From positions 1 to 30,622 of the IMG/VR virus record IMGVR_UViG_3300046836_000342: 30,622 nucleotides of DNA. One strand, 5' to 3'. Below the pieces are notes generated by a model, which had not been told where the DNA came from, searched no databases, and saw only the letters and a list, made by a program, of their open reading frames with translations. Position numbers and translations under genes: made by a program. Below are positions 14,571-21,061 of the stretch, in pieces (position 1 is the first letter of the stretch; every line of letters starts with the position of its first letter). This stretch comes from a virus.

Positions 14571-15225
14571 TGAACGCGCTGGCGAGCTTGGCGACCGCGG
14601 CGCGCTTGTGATCAGGACTGAGGTCCGCGTACACATCCTCGACGACCTTGAGCGAGTCGCCCAATAGCTTCGCGACGGTATACAGGTCGACGCCGCGCAT
14701 GACGGCGTGCGATGCGAACGAATGCCGGAGCGTGTGGTAGACGACGCCCTGCGGATTCTCCCGCCCGTAGATCAAGCCGGCGCCTTCAACGATCTGGATG
14801 AAGTGCTTGCGGAAGGCCAGCTCCTGGAGCGGCTCGCCGTCGTAGACGGGGCTCGGAAACATCCACGTTTCAGAGGCGAAGTCGCGGACGTGCACGCGCG
14901 CGATAGCTCGCAACGGCTCGGCCATCGGAACGAGGCGAATCGCGCGCTTTGTCTTCGGCCGCCAATCCGGCTGCTTCCGGATGTTGATCACGCCGAGCTC
15001 CAGGTCGACGTCGAGCACGGGACGAAGGCGGAGCGTTTCCCCAATGCGTAACCCGGCGAGCAGCCCGCACGCGACGCCGAACAGGTACGGCGCCGGCGTG
15101 CGCGCCATCACGGCGTTCGCCTCTGAGACGGTCAGCACGCGATCTCGGCGATGGGTCTCCCGCACCGTACGATCGGCCTCCACGGGGCTGTGGAGCGGCC
15201 TGGCGGGGCGGTTCCGTTCGCTCAT
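14536..15225 (-). CDS. int: Tyrosine recombinase/integrase, catalytic domain only
   Basis: 229 aa. The catalytic residues visible are R60 (LLAGLRIGE), K91 or K93 (RPKTKR), H164 and R167 (HTLRHSF) and the nucleophile Y199 (VEDVYADLSPDH). The usual LGH/W position reads LGD (D190), so one catalytic residue is altered. Family integrases have 300-400 aa with an N-terminal arm and a core-binding SAM-like domain. Here only about 30 residues precede the catalytic fold, and the ATG at 15225 overlaps the upstream stop by ATGA, so no hidden N-terminus is available. It may work with a reduced domain set, need a partner, or be defective. Confidence 0.85.
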   Translation of the reverse strand: MSERNRPARPLHSPVEADRTVRETHRRDRVLTVSEANAVMARTPAPYLFGVACGLLAGLRIGETLRLRPVLDVDLELGVINIRKQPDWRPKTKRAIRLVPMAEPLRAIARVHVRDFASETWMFPSPVYDGEPLQELAFRKHFIQIVEGAGLIYGRENPQGVVYHTLRHSFASHAVMRGVDLYTVAKLLGDSLKVVEDVYADLSPDHKRAAVAKLASAFSVTASDTGNSE

Positions 15226-15425
15226 TTCGGCTCTCCTGGGGCGCCGGAATACACGTGATAGAATGCGTCGCGCGCTTCCTCGTTCTCGAATAGCACCAGC
15301 ACGCCGAAGCGGTCACGCCCCGGAGATGAGAACTGCGCGGCTCGCCAGTGGTCGTAGCCGAACGTCTCGTCAGTGAGATAGGCCGAGACCTTCACGGCGC
15401 AGTCGTTGAGTGATGGCGTTTTCAT
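15222..15425 (-). CDS. Small unknown early protein
   Basis: 67 aa: MKTPSLNDCAVKVSAYLTDE, then an aromatic/charged segment (FGVLVLFENEEARDAFYHVY). It has mixed alpha/beta character without membrane helix or metal motif. Coupled by ATGA to its neighbours on both sides. Function unknown. Confidence 0.65.
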   Translation of the reverse strand: MKTPSLNDCAVKVSAYLTDETFGYDHWRAAQFSSPGRDRFGVLVLFENEEARDAFYHVYSGAPGEPK

Positions 15426-15802
15426 GTCGGCTCTCGTGGGGCGGCAACGCGGGCGGCGGGGCGGTCAGCATGCTTCGATCCCGGAAGGATCTCCGCGAGT
15501 TCGCGTTCTAGTGCGTTCCTTTCTTTCTGTGCCGCGTCCAGTTGGGACCGTAGGGTCTCGGCCTCCTCAATCAACTTTTTGACGCTGCTGCCCATGTAGC
15601 GTTGCATTAGCGCCTCATTCTCGTCGCAGAGTTTGCGTAGGGTCTCGGCCTCCTCAATTCGCGCGATGGCTGCGTCGTGAGAATCACAAAGATCCTTGAT
15701 GGCGACACCGTACTCGAAGGTCGGTCCCTTCGTCATCGGATAGGCGCGGCGAAATAGCGCTATCTGTTTCGGCGAGAGCACGCGGGACTGGTTAGCGGTC
15801 AT
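15422..15802 (-). CDS. Coiled-coil protein with an internal duplication
   Basis: 126 aa from ATG 15802 (ATGA overlap). The N-terminus QSRVLSPKQIALFRRAYPM is followed by a long charged helix with RIEEAETLRKL and LIEEAETLRSQL, two copies of the same stretch spaced 29 residues apart. The second half is heptad-like (AAQKERNALERELAEIL). No family is recognised; it is likely an oligomeric accessory protein. Confidence 0.65.
   Translation of the reverse strand: MTANQSRVLSPKQIALFRRAYPMTKGPTFEYGVAIKDLCDSHDAAIARIEEAETLRKLCDENEALMQRYMGSSVKKLIEEAETLRSQLDAAQKERNALERELAEILPGSKHADRPAARVAAPREPT
15549..15658. repeat. 23-bp in-frame direct repeat
   Basis: Bases 15549-15571 and 15636-15658 are identical. They are 87 bp (29 codons) apart and encode the repeated IEEAETLR of the coiled-coil protein, suggesting a recent or selected internal duplication. 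Confidence 0.9.
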
Positions 15803-16245
15803 GCGACCTCCCAAATGGTCTTTTCGCCGAGCGTGCTTTCACGGGTCACGCGCGGGCGACTCTTGCAAGTCCACGGTCGCCCCGGCGTCTTGCCGATCTC
15901 CCGCCAGCCAGCTGCGCGAAGCGACGTGCCCGGCTCGGTCGCGAGTGTGTAGGTGACAAGGCGTCGATACCCGAGTGCTCGCGCCGCGCGCCACGACGCG
16001 CCGTAGAGCATGGAGCACGCATTCCGCGCGCCATCCGTCGCCACGCGCAACACTTTCAACGTCCAACCATCATCGACGTGGCGCGCGACAGGCCGCCCCA
16101 CGACTGCGACCCCGCGCACCTCGTTCGTCTCATCCGCCACAGCGAGCGAGAACTTGTGCCCGACGCTCGGCGGGTGGTGCCGATGAACGCGCAACACAAA
16201 CGCCGACGCCTCGGCAAAGGAGATGGGAACGACCGCGAGGCTCAT
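15799..16245 (-). CDS. XF1762-family phage protein (GNAT-like)
   Basis: 148 aa. The blocks VHRHHPPSVGHKFSLAVAD (20-38), GVAVVGRPVARHVDDG (45-60), LRVATDGARNACSMLYGA and RAARALGYRRLVTYTL match the XF1762 family found in many temperate phages and prophages. The layout resembles an acetyltransferase fold, but the substrate is unknown. It sits in the early operon, coupled to both neighbours by ATGA. Confidence 0.82.
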   Translation of the reverse strand: MSLAVVPISFAEASAFVLRVHRHHPPSVGHKFSLAVADETNEVRGVAVVGRPVARHVDDGWTLKVLRVATDGARNACSMLYGASWRAARALGYRRLVTYTLATEPGTSLRAAGWREIGKTPGRPWTCKSRPRVTRESTLGEKTIWEVA

Positions 16246-16481
16246 CGCACGAAGTCCCGCATTTGCTTGACCTGCGTGCGCGCTTCGTCTCGCTCCGCCA
16301 GGGCGGTAAGAAGGGCGATGCGAAGACGCATATACGACTCAAGCACCCTTCGGGCTTGCTCCCCGTATAGGCCATCGTTGCGGCTCGCCTCATCCATGAA
16401 CCACTCGACCTCATCCACGGTGAAGATGCGCGGGGCGGACGGGATGTCCCGAACGGGCGATGCTCGCGGGGAGTCGGTCAT
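16242..16481 (-). CDS. Small unknown helical protein
   Basis: 79 aa. A Pro/Ser-rich start is followed by FTVDEVEWFMDEASRND and a C-terminal helix with LLTALAERDEARTQVKQM. It looks like a short helical or coiled-coil protein. ATGA couplings on both sides; no function assigned. Confidence 0.6.
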   Translation of the reverse strand: MTDSPRASPVRDIPSAPRIFTVDEVEWFMDEASRNDGLYGEQARRVLESYMRLRIALLTALAERDEARTQVKQMRDFVR

Positions 16482-16876
16482 CGTGGATATTCGGGTTCTG
16501 ATTCGTCATTCTCATGGGCGTCGGCGGGCTGTTCGTCGATGTAGTCAGCGACTTTCTCCCGCGCCTTCCCGAGTAGGATCACGGCGTCAGTCAGACGCAC
16601 GTCAGCGCCTAGCGCCTCGACGAGATCGACCGCGTACTGAATCGCGCTCTCGGCGGGCCACCAGAGATCCGTGCGGACGCGACGCGGAAAGTCGGAGATG
16701 GGAGCGACGGTCTCGGCCTGCTGTGATTCGATCTTCACTCGGACCTCATCGCTCGGCGTAAAGACGTGCGGGCCGACGTGATTGAGCGGCAGCATACAGG
16801 TTCCCGCGGCGACCCCATCGACCCCGATGTCTCCCATTTCCCAACAGTGAAGCGCGACCTTCAGGGGCTCGCTCAT
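16478..16876 (-). CDS. Unknown early protein with Cys/His N-terminus
   Basis: 132 aa. The N-terminal CWEMGD and GTCMLPLNHVGPHVFTP resemble the C-x(n)-C-x-L-x-x-x-H-x-G-x-H motif of small phage zinc-like domains (CxLPxGHxGPH). A helical segment (AIQYAVDLVEALGADVRL) and an acidic tail follow. The downstream gene carries a similar Cys/His block, so they may be paralogues. Confidence 0.6.
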   Translation of the reverse strand: MSEPLKVALHCWEMGDIGVDGVAAGTCMLPLNHVGPHVFTPSDEVRVKIESQQAETVAPISDFPRRVRTDLWWPAESAIQYAVDLVEALGADVRLTDAVILLGKAREKVADYIDEQPADAHENDESEPEYPR

Positions 16877-17226
16877 GGCTGCACACGGCCGAACTGCTTC
16901 TCTAGTTCTCCGTTCCGTTCGGAGAGACGGGAGAGCTCGGCGCGGAGCGATTCGCAGGTGTCGAGTGCGAGGAGAATGTTGGAGCGAATCCCATCGTAAT
17001 AATCACCGACTGGCGTCCCCGACTTCGAGGTGAAATGCGAGACCTGCCAACGCACTTCGGCCACCTCATCAGCGGATAGCACGCGCGATGCGGTTGAGAC
17101 AGAGGACGCGGGACGCGGCGTTGCGTTTGGGATACCAAGGGCGTGCTCGCCATCGTGGCCCTCGTCGCGAATACAGCGATGGCCGGCGAGCGCATGGCCG
17201 CATTGAGATTTGATTCCGGCGCTCAC
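16873..17226 (-). CDS. Unknown early protein with Cys/His block and coiled coil
   Basis: 117 aa from GTG 17226, chosen because it makes a GTGA overlap with the zinc-finger gene. QCGHALAGHRCIRDEGHDGEHAL (about 8-30) is a likely metal-binding knuckle similar to that of the preceding gene in the operon map. The C-terminus is helical (CESLRAELSRLSERNGELEKQF). Function unknown. Confidence 0.6.
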   Translation of the reverse strand: MSAGIKSQCGHALAGHRCIRDEGHDGEHALGIPNATPRPASSVSTASRVLSADEVAEVRWQVSHFTSKSGTPVGDYYDGIRSNILLALDTCESLRAELSRLSERNGELEKQFGRVQP

Positions 17227-17375
17227 GGTTCCCCCTGGATCACGGCGCGACGGCAACGCTTACAATTGCGATACTGGTCTAGCCATCGACGCACGTTGCA
17301 ATGCTGGCACAGATCGAGAATCCGCGCCCACTTCTTTCGGCCGGGACGCCCGGCGTGCTTTCGCATTCTGCTCAT
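17223..17375 (-). CDS. Small zinc-finger protein
   Basis: 50 aa from ATG 17375 (ATGA with the HNH gene). A basic N-terminus (MSRMRKHAGRPGRKKWARIL) leads into two C-x-x-C pairs (LCQHC at 22-26 and CKRC), a compact four-Cys zinc ribbon. Probably a nucleic-acid- or protein-binding early factor. Its last codons share a 16-bp sequence with the end of the upstream HNH gene. Confidence 0.65.
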   Translation of the reverse strand: MSRMRKHAGRPGRKKWARILDLCQHCNVRRWLDQYRNCKRCRRAVIQGEP

Positions 17376-17767
17376 TGGTCCCCCTGGATCACGGAGACGG
17401 CGCCAGACTGGTAGGACAGCCATGCGGCTTCGGTCACCGCCGCCGCCTTTTCTAGATTGATGCCGACGGTAATCGAGAATGTCCGCGCGCCCATGAAATG
17501 CAATTCCTCGTGGCACTCGTGGCAGAGCGGGATGATGAATCGCGCGTCTGCCTTCCGCCCCTTGCCGCCACTCTTGATGTGCGCGTTCTCGGAATTGCCG
17601 ATGCCGTAGGCACACCCCATGCAGGGCAGTGACGCGACCCAATCACACCGCTCAGGCGAGCCGTACGCCCGCTTCCAGTTCGCTGAGTAGCGCCGTGCAT
17701 TCCGCCGTTTGACGGGCTTCCGCGGCGACTTCTCACGCTTGGCTGGTTTCGGCACGGGATGGATCAC
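17372..17767 (-). CDS. HNH-type nuclease-like protein
   Basis: 131 aa. A very basic start (about 30 residues, many Lys/Arg) is followed by LPCMGCAYG (C49, C52), ENAHIKSGGKGRKAD (H63) and IPLCHECHEELH (C82, C85, H86, H90). This matches the zinc-stabilised HNH fold of phage recombination nucleases of the DUF968/Ref-like group. It probably cuts DNA in recombination or packaging. ATGA overlaps on both sides. Confidence 0.75.
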   Translation of the reverse strand: MIHPVPKPAKREKSPRKPVKRRNARRYSANWKRAYGSPERCDWVASLPCMGCAYGIGNSENAHIKSGGKGRKADARFIIPLCHECHEELHFMGARTFSITVGINLEKAAAVTEAAWLSYQSGAVSVIQGDQ

Positions 17768-18159
17768 GCGGCACCAGGGGTCAGGCGTGCTTCGGCCGCG
17801 AGTAGCATGGCATCGCTCTGGCGCATCCGAAGCCGCCAGTCGATCTCGTTCAGCTTCTCCTCAAGCTCAACCCACTCGGCGCGATCCCGGACGTCCTTCG
17901 TGAGTGCGGCGATGTACTCAGCGTCAGCTCGCGTCTCGGCATCGACCATCGGCTCGGTCACCTTCTTGCCTTCGACCGTCAGACGGGCGCGAACGGCGAT
18001 GGCGACACGCGCCTCATCGAGCTTGAACATCCGTTCGCCCATGTAGCCGTTGCCGCCGTAGAGCGCGCGGTACGGTGCGACGCGTTCGGTGATTTCCGCG
18101 CGACGGGCGAGCAGTTCGTCGGACGATGGTAGGGCGTCGATGATCGTGAAGTCAGGCAT
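17764..18159 (-). CDS. Unknown helical early protein
   Basis: 131 aa from ATG 18159, which has GGAG 7 nt upstream; the frame extends further but into the upstream gene. After MPDFTIIDALPSSDELLARR come long helices with alternating charge (AEYIAALTKDVRDRAEWVEL). There is no membrane helix or known motif. It lies right after the possible annealing protein, so a recombination accessory role is possible. Confidence 0.65.
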   Translation of the reverse strand: MPDFTIIDALPSSDELLARRAEITERVAPYRALYGGNGYMGERMFKLDEARVAIAVRARLTVEGKKVTEPMVDAETRADAEYIAALTKDVRDRAEWVELEEKLNEIDWRLRMRQSDAMLLAAEARLTPGAA

Positions 18160-18892
18160 CTTCGGTCTCCACATTGTCCCACTCGCTGTCGTCCGACTCG
18201 CTCGGATCAAGGGCGCGATTCGCCAGCACGTTGCCGATCGCTTCCGCAAGGTCCGTCTTGCCCTTCTCGCGGCACCACTTCAGCGCCGACTCTAGGTCCT
18301 CGGTGACGATCTCGCCGAGCTTCGTGCCCTTATTCCGGCCGAATGGCATCACCTTCTCAGCATCGTTCTTCGGCGATCCGTTGCGAGACTCGCCGCCGTA
18401 GGACTTTCGGCTGCCGATTTCTTCGGCCGAGACTTCGCCCATGGCGATCAGGTTGGACACGGCGCGATTCGAGGCGCGCGTCATGGCCGTGGCGATCGCG
18501 TCGGCAATCGTGATGACTCGCCGGCCGGTCGCCTCGTCCGAGCTACACGCGGCCACGTCCGCCCACGACTGGCCCCACGGTGCGACGGCTCGCGCTCGGG
18601 CATAGGCGATGAATCCGTCAGGCGTTGACTCGATACGGCTATCGGCCAGTTCGCACTCGACGCTGATCCCGAAGTGACGGGCCAGCTTCCGCCATGCGCT
18701 TTTCTTCTTGAACTCCCGGTTTCCGTCCTTCTGCACATCGTTCGGCCCGATGAGCGCGTGGCACGCCTTGTCGTAGGCCGCGGCGAGCTGCTGTTGCTGG
18801 CTGAGCGATTCGCCGCTCGTAATGGACGCGAGATAGCTCGCCATGTCGGCGCGCACGACCGCAGTCCCTGGTTCCCGAAGATCAGTCGTCAT
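18152..18892 (-). CDS. Possible ssDNA-annealing recombination protein with ExoX-like C-terminal motif
   Basis: 246 aa. The region FKKKSAWRKLARHFGISVE (61-79), then ARAVAPWGQSWADVAAC and AIATAMTRASNRAVSNLIAMGEVSAEE (133-158) is typical of phage proteins thought to relate to Rad52/Erf-type annealing proteins. Near the C-terminus MPFGRNKGTKLGEI (182-195) matches the short ExoX-like C-terminal domain. An acidic tail (SESDDSEWDNVETEDA), as in ssDNA-binding proteins, ends it. The annealing role is likely but not proven by motif alone. Confidence 0.6.
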   Translation of the reverse strand: MTTDLREPGTAVVRADMASYLASITSGESLSQQQQLAAAYDKACHALIGPNDVQKDGNREFKKKSAWRKLARHFGISVECELADSRIESTPDGFIAYARARAVAPWGQSWADVAACSSDEATGRRVITIADAIATAMTRASNRAVSNLIAMGEVSAEEIGSRKSYGGESRNGSPKNDAEKVMPFGRNKGTKLGEIVTEDLESALKWCREKGKTDLAEAIGNVLANRALDPSESDDSEWDNVETEDA

Positions 18893-19206
18893 GCTGCCGC
18901 GTCCTGTTTCGTTTCGAGGGATGGCAAAGCACCAACTGCGAGCTCGCCGTATGACTCACGGACCCGCTGTGCTAAGGCCCGCATCGTGTCGATGTCTGCT
19001 GCTGTCACTGGACCACGCGGCTTCGACCCTTCGACGCGCGTGGCTTCCGTGCCGATCTTCGCGAATGGGTCAGTCTTTGAGTAGCTCGGCACTGTCACGA
19101 ACCGCTCGCCGTTCCAGACCGAGTGAAAACAGACGTTATTCTCTTGGCCGGCCCCGAAGCGAACGAAGCGTTCGTAGATGCCTTCGCGTGGTTCGCCGCG
19201 GGTCAT
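18889..19206 (-). CDS. Unknown early protein
   Basis: 105 aa: REGIYERFVRFGAGQENNVC near the start, a beta-rich middle (HSVWNGERFVTVPSYSKT) and a helical tail. Coupled by ATGA to the annealing-like protein gene downstream and to another small gene upstream. Family not recognised. Confidence 0.6.
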   Translation of the reverse strand: MTRGEPREGIYERFVRFGAGQENNVCFHSVWNGERFVTVPSYSKTDPFAKIGTEATRVEGSKPRGPVTAADIDTMRALAQRVRESYGELAVGALPSLETKQDAAA

Positions 19207-19469
19207 CGGAGATCCCCGGTGAGTTCCAGCCCGTAGGTATCGCCCTTCGCATCCACCACGCCCTTCAACGCGACCTGGAAGCCAAGGGTGCGATACTCCT
19301 CTGCGACCTTGACGATTTCACCCACGGTCCAGGACGGGGCGACGAAGTAGAGATGCAACTGATGCTGTTCCATCAGGACTTGCCGTTCGCCTCGGAGATG
19401 CTCGGCGAGGATACGCGCGTCGCGCTTGTTCTCGGCCTCAACCACGCCGAGCGGGAGAGTGTGATTCAT
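19203..19469 (-). CDS. Unknown early protein
   Basis: 88 aa from ATG 19469 (ATGA with the zinc-ribbon gene; Arg-rich upstream extension rejected). It opens MNHTLPLGVVEAENKRDARI and has an alternating beta/alpha pattern (LHLYFVAPSWTVGEIVKVAE), with no metal or membrane signature. Confidence 0.6.
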   Translation of the reverse strand: MNHTLPLGVVEAENKRDARILAEHLRGERQVLMEQHQLHLYFVAPSWTVGEIVKVAEEYRTLGFQVALKGVVDAKGDTYGLELTGDLR

Positions 19470-19675
19470 CTGGCCAAGTGCCCCCGGCCGCTTTCTCGCA
19501 TGGCGTCGCGGTAGGAGTCGCTGTCCTCGATCCCAGGGCCTTCCTCGGCTGCTGAATCGTCCGTCCGGTCCATGTCCTGGGCGCACTCGAGACACAGGTC
19601 CGAGCCTTTCGCTTGCGGATTGCGCGGCGTGCCGACTTGGACACCGCACCGTGGACACATCTTGTGGTATGGCAT
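19466..19675 (-). CDS. Zinc-ribbon protein
   Basis: 69 aa. MPYHKMCPRCGVQVGTPRNP and DLCLECAQDMD supply two C-x-x-C knuckles; the rest is acidic and probably disordered. GAAGGA lies about 5 nt before the ATG. A hairpin-forming inverted repeat (19696-19730) sits between this gene and the upstream membrane-protein gene. Confidence 0.68.
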   Translation of the reverse strand: MPYHKMCPRCGVQVGTPRNPQAKGSDLCLECAQDMDRTDDSAAEEGPGIEDSDSYRDAMRESGRGHLAR

Positions 19676-19695
19676 TATCCTTCCCTCGTTGGTTG

Positions 19696-19730
19696 CGAAG
19701 CGCCGCTTCCTTTGCCGGGGTGGCGCTTCG
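19696..19730. repeat. Perfect 9-bp inverted repeat
   Basis: CGAAGCGCC (19696-19704) and GGCGCTTCG (19722-19730) are separated by 17 nt in the 60-nt gap between two early genes. The transcript would form a GC-rich hairpin. There is no T-run on the minus strand, so it is more likely an RNA-processing, attenuation or protein-binding site than a simple terminator. Confidence 0.7.
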
Positions 19731-19735
19731 TGTGT

Positions 19736-19966
19736 CTAGCCTCGCTGCTTCACCCGCTGCGACATCGGCAGCACCTTGTTCACTACATCGAGGGCCCGTC
19801 GGCGACGTTCGGCCTCAAGGTCGGCTTCGTTTCGCCGCACCGCCTCATCGCTCCGATGTGCTGCCATCCACTGATCGAGATACCACAACGCGGTCAGGCC
19901 GAGCGTGATGACGATCAGGACGATGAGACCGATGCCGAGCCAATAGCCGAAGAACGGAGCATTCAT
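19736..19966 (-). CDS. Small membrane protein
   Basis: 76 aa. One strong transmembrane helix near residues 8-28 (YWLGIGLIVLIVITLGLTAL) is followed by a long charged helix (MAAHRSDEAVRRNEADLEAE). This is a type-II-like topology with a cytoplasmic or periplasmic coiled coil. It lies 2 nt after the next membrane gene. An early expressed inner-membrane protein; exclusion or host-takeover roles are possible. Confidence 0.65.
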   Translation of the reverse strand: MNAPFFGYWLGIGLIVLIVITLGLTALWYLDQWMAAHRSDEAVRRNEADLEAERRRRALDVVNKVLPMSQRVKQRG

Positions 19967-19968
19967 GG

Positions 19969-20109
19969 TCAGCGCCCTCGGTTGTATTCGTCCGAGTAGG
20001 CGCGCAGCTCGCGGGCAATCTTGTCGTCCTCACGGCGCCGGTGGCGATCACCGCACCACATCGCGGCGAAGTAGATCAATGCTGCGAATGCAATCGCGAG
20101 GAGGATCAT
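19969..20109 (-). CDS. Tiny single-span membrane protein
   Basis: 46 aa. MILLAIAFAALIYFAAMWCG forms one hydrophobic helix right at the start, followed by a basic/charged tail (DRHRRREDDKIARELRAY). It resembles the adjacent 76-aa protein in plan. GGGGG lies about 6 nt upstream as a weak ribosome site. Confidence 0.6.
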   Translation of the reverse strand: MILLAIAFAALIYFAAMWCGDRHRRREDDKIARELRAYSDEYNRGR

Positions 20110-20189
20110 GACTGCCCCCGCTTGCGAAATGCCTGAAACGCTTTGGCGCTTGCCGAGATAGGAGACGGCTGTGACTGTCGGGGGCGCAT
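20106..20189 (-). CDS. Possible 27-aa peptide
   Basis: ATG 20189 opens a 27-residue frame ending FRKRGQS, whose stop overlaps the next ATG by 4 nt as elsewhere in this operon. There is no ribosome site, and the peptide is too short to classify. It contains a half-copy of the lysogeny operator (20121-20129). Confidence 0.3.
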   Translation of the reverse strand: MRPRQSQPSPISASAKAFQAFRKRGQS

Positions 20190-20414
20190 TTATGCAACCT
20201 CGCCAGTGGGTGTGCCGAAGTACTTGCCGATCAGGGAGTCGATGGCGGCGTTTAGTTCGGGGCCACCCTGTCGCTCGCCGTTCAGGACTTCGTTGATATG
20301 CTGGTGGCTGACCGGGTACACCTCGGTTCGCCAGTACGACAGCGTCCAGCCAGCGAGGTCCAAGGCGGCGCTAAAGCGTTGCTTGCGTGATGGTTCCGTG
20401 GTGGGTAGAGTCAT
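20190..20414 (-). CDS. Cro-like HTH regulator
   Basis: 74 aa, first gene downstream of the early promoter. The segment GWTLSYWRTEVYPVSHQHIN followed by EVLNGERQGG has the spacing of a short helix-turn-helix. In the divergent-switch position it should be the Cro counterpart of the plus-strand repressor. Identification rests on position and weak HTH character. Confidence 0.6.
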   Translation of the reverse strand: MTLPTTEPSRKQRFSAALDLAGWTLSYWRTEVYPVSHQHINEVLNGERQGGPELNAAIDSLIGKYFGTPTGEVA

Positions 20415-20440
20415 CTACGGCTCACTGTGGCGGTTATCAC

Positions 20441-20476
20441 GGTGAGCAGTATGCTTGCGAAAGTCGCAAGCGTCAA
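20441..20476 (-). promoter_or_regulatory. Early leftward promoter
   Basis: On the minus strand TTGACG (-35, 20476-20471) and CATACT (-10, 20453-20448) are separated by exactly 17 nt. The -35 matches consensus at 5 of 6 and the -10 at 4 of 6. Transcription would start near 20441, 27 nt before the Cro-like start codon. The whole spacer is the operator palindrome. Confidence 0.7.
20454..20470. promoter_or_regulatory. Lysogeny operator (perfect palindrome)
   Basis: CTTGCGA-AAG-TCGCAAG on the plus strand, two perfect 7-bp arms around 3 nt. It fills the spacer of the early promoter, so a bound dimer would block RNA polymerase. The expected ligand is the HTH repressor encoded from 20511. An extra half-site TCGCAA lies at 20478-20483. 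Confidence 0.75.
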
Positions 20477-20510
20477 GTCGCAAATCGCCTTTCGGAGAAA
20501 GGTTTACAAA

Positions 20511-20834
20511 GTGTCCGCGAAAGGTGTCACTCGGGCCGACGTGCTGGTGCGGCTCGCCGAGCGAGGCGGGCGAGTCCGTCAGGTCCGTGAGGCGATGGGG
20601 CTGACGGGGGCAGCATTCGCGATCGAGTTGTCGCGGCTGCTCAAGACGCTAGGCACGCCAGGGAAATACGACGAAGCCAAGGTCTCGAAAATCGAGGGCG
20701 GTACGAGAAAGTTGACGGCGGAAGAGGCGGCCGTAATCGCCTCTATCGACCCAGAGGAACGACCCGTCGCCTGGCTGGTGTTCGGGGACGTCTCGCGAAA
20801 GATGGACGCCAGGACGTGGCGCCAGACGGCCTAG
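20511..20834 (+). CDS. HTH (XRE-type) lysogeny repressor
   Basis: 107 aa from GTG 20511, preceded by GGAGAAAGG with 8 nt spacing. Earlier in-frame starts (ATG 20451, GTG 20427) would place the operator and early promoter inside the gene, so are less likely. VLVRLAERGGRVRQVREAMG and a segment with SRLLKTLG and SKIEGG (typical of the XRE recognition-helix end) form the HTH domain. The tail is short and has no RecA-type autocleavage domain, so induction would need another mechanism. The only substantial plus-strand gene; its stop overlaps the convergent gene as CTAG. Confidence 0.75.
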   Translation: MSAKGVTRADVLVRLAERGGRVRQVREAMGLTGAAFAIELSRLLKTLGTPGKYDEAKVSKIEGGTRKLTAEEAAVIASIDPEERPVAWLVFGDVSRKMDARTWRQTA

Positions 20835-21061
20835 ACGATGCGAATGTCCGGGACGGGGTCCGCAGCGTTCAGCCGGTCGAGCAGCACGTTCGCGGCATCG
20901 ATCCGGCTAGCGCCATGCGGAACAACGATTGGCGCCTCATTGGATCGTCCATTGCGGCGCACGGCGACAAGCACGAGTTCGCCATCTGGGCCAAGATAGG
21001 GTGCCTGCCACACGCCGCGCTTTAGTAGTCCAGCGCGCCTTCGGTCGTTCCGGTTCTGCAT
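20831..21061 (-). CDS. Unknown small protein convergent with the repressor
   Basis: 76 aa: a basic start (MQNRNDRRRAGLLKRG), then a beta-strand-rich middle (YLGPDGELVLVAVRRNGRSN) and a helical end. It shares CTAG with the repressor stop. No strong ribosome site precedes the ATG. Family not recognised. Confidence 0.55.
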   Translation of the reverse strand: MQNRNDRRRAGLLKRGVWQAPYLGPDGELVLVAVRRNGRSNEAPIVVPHGASRIDAANVLLDRLNAADPVPDIRIV

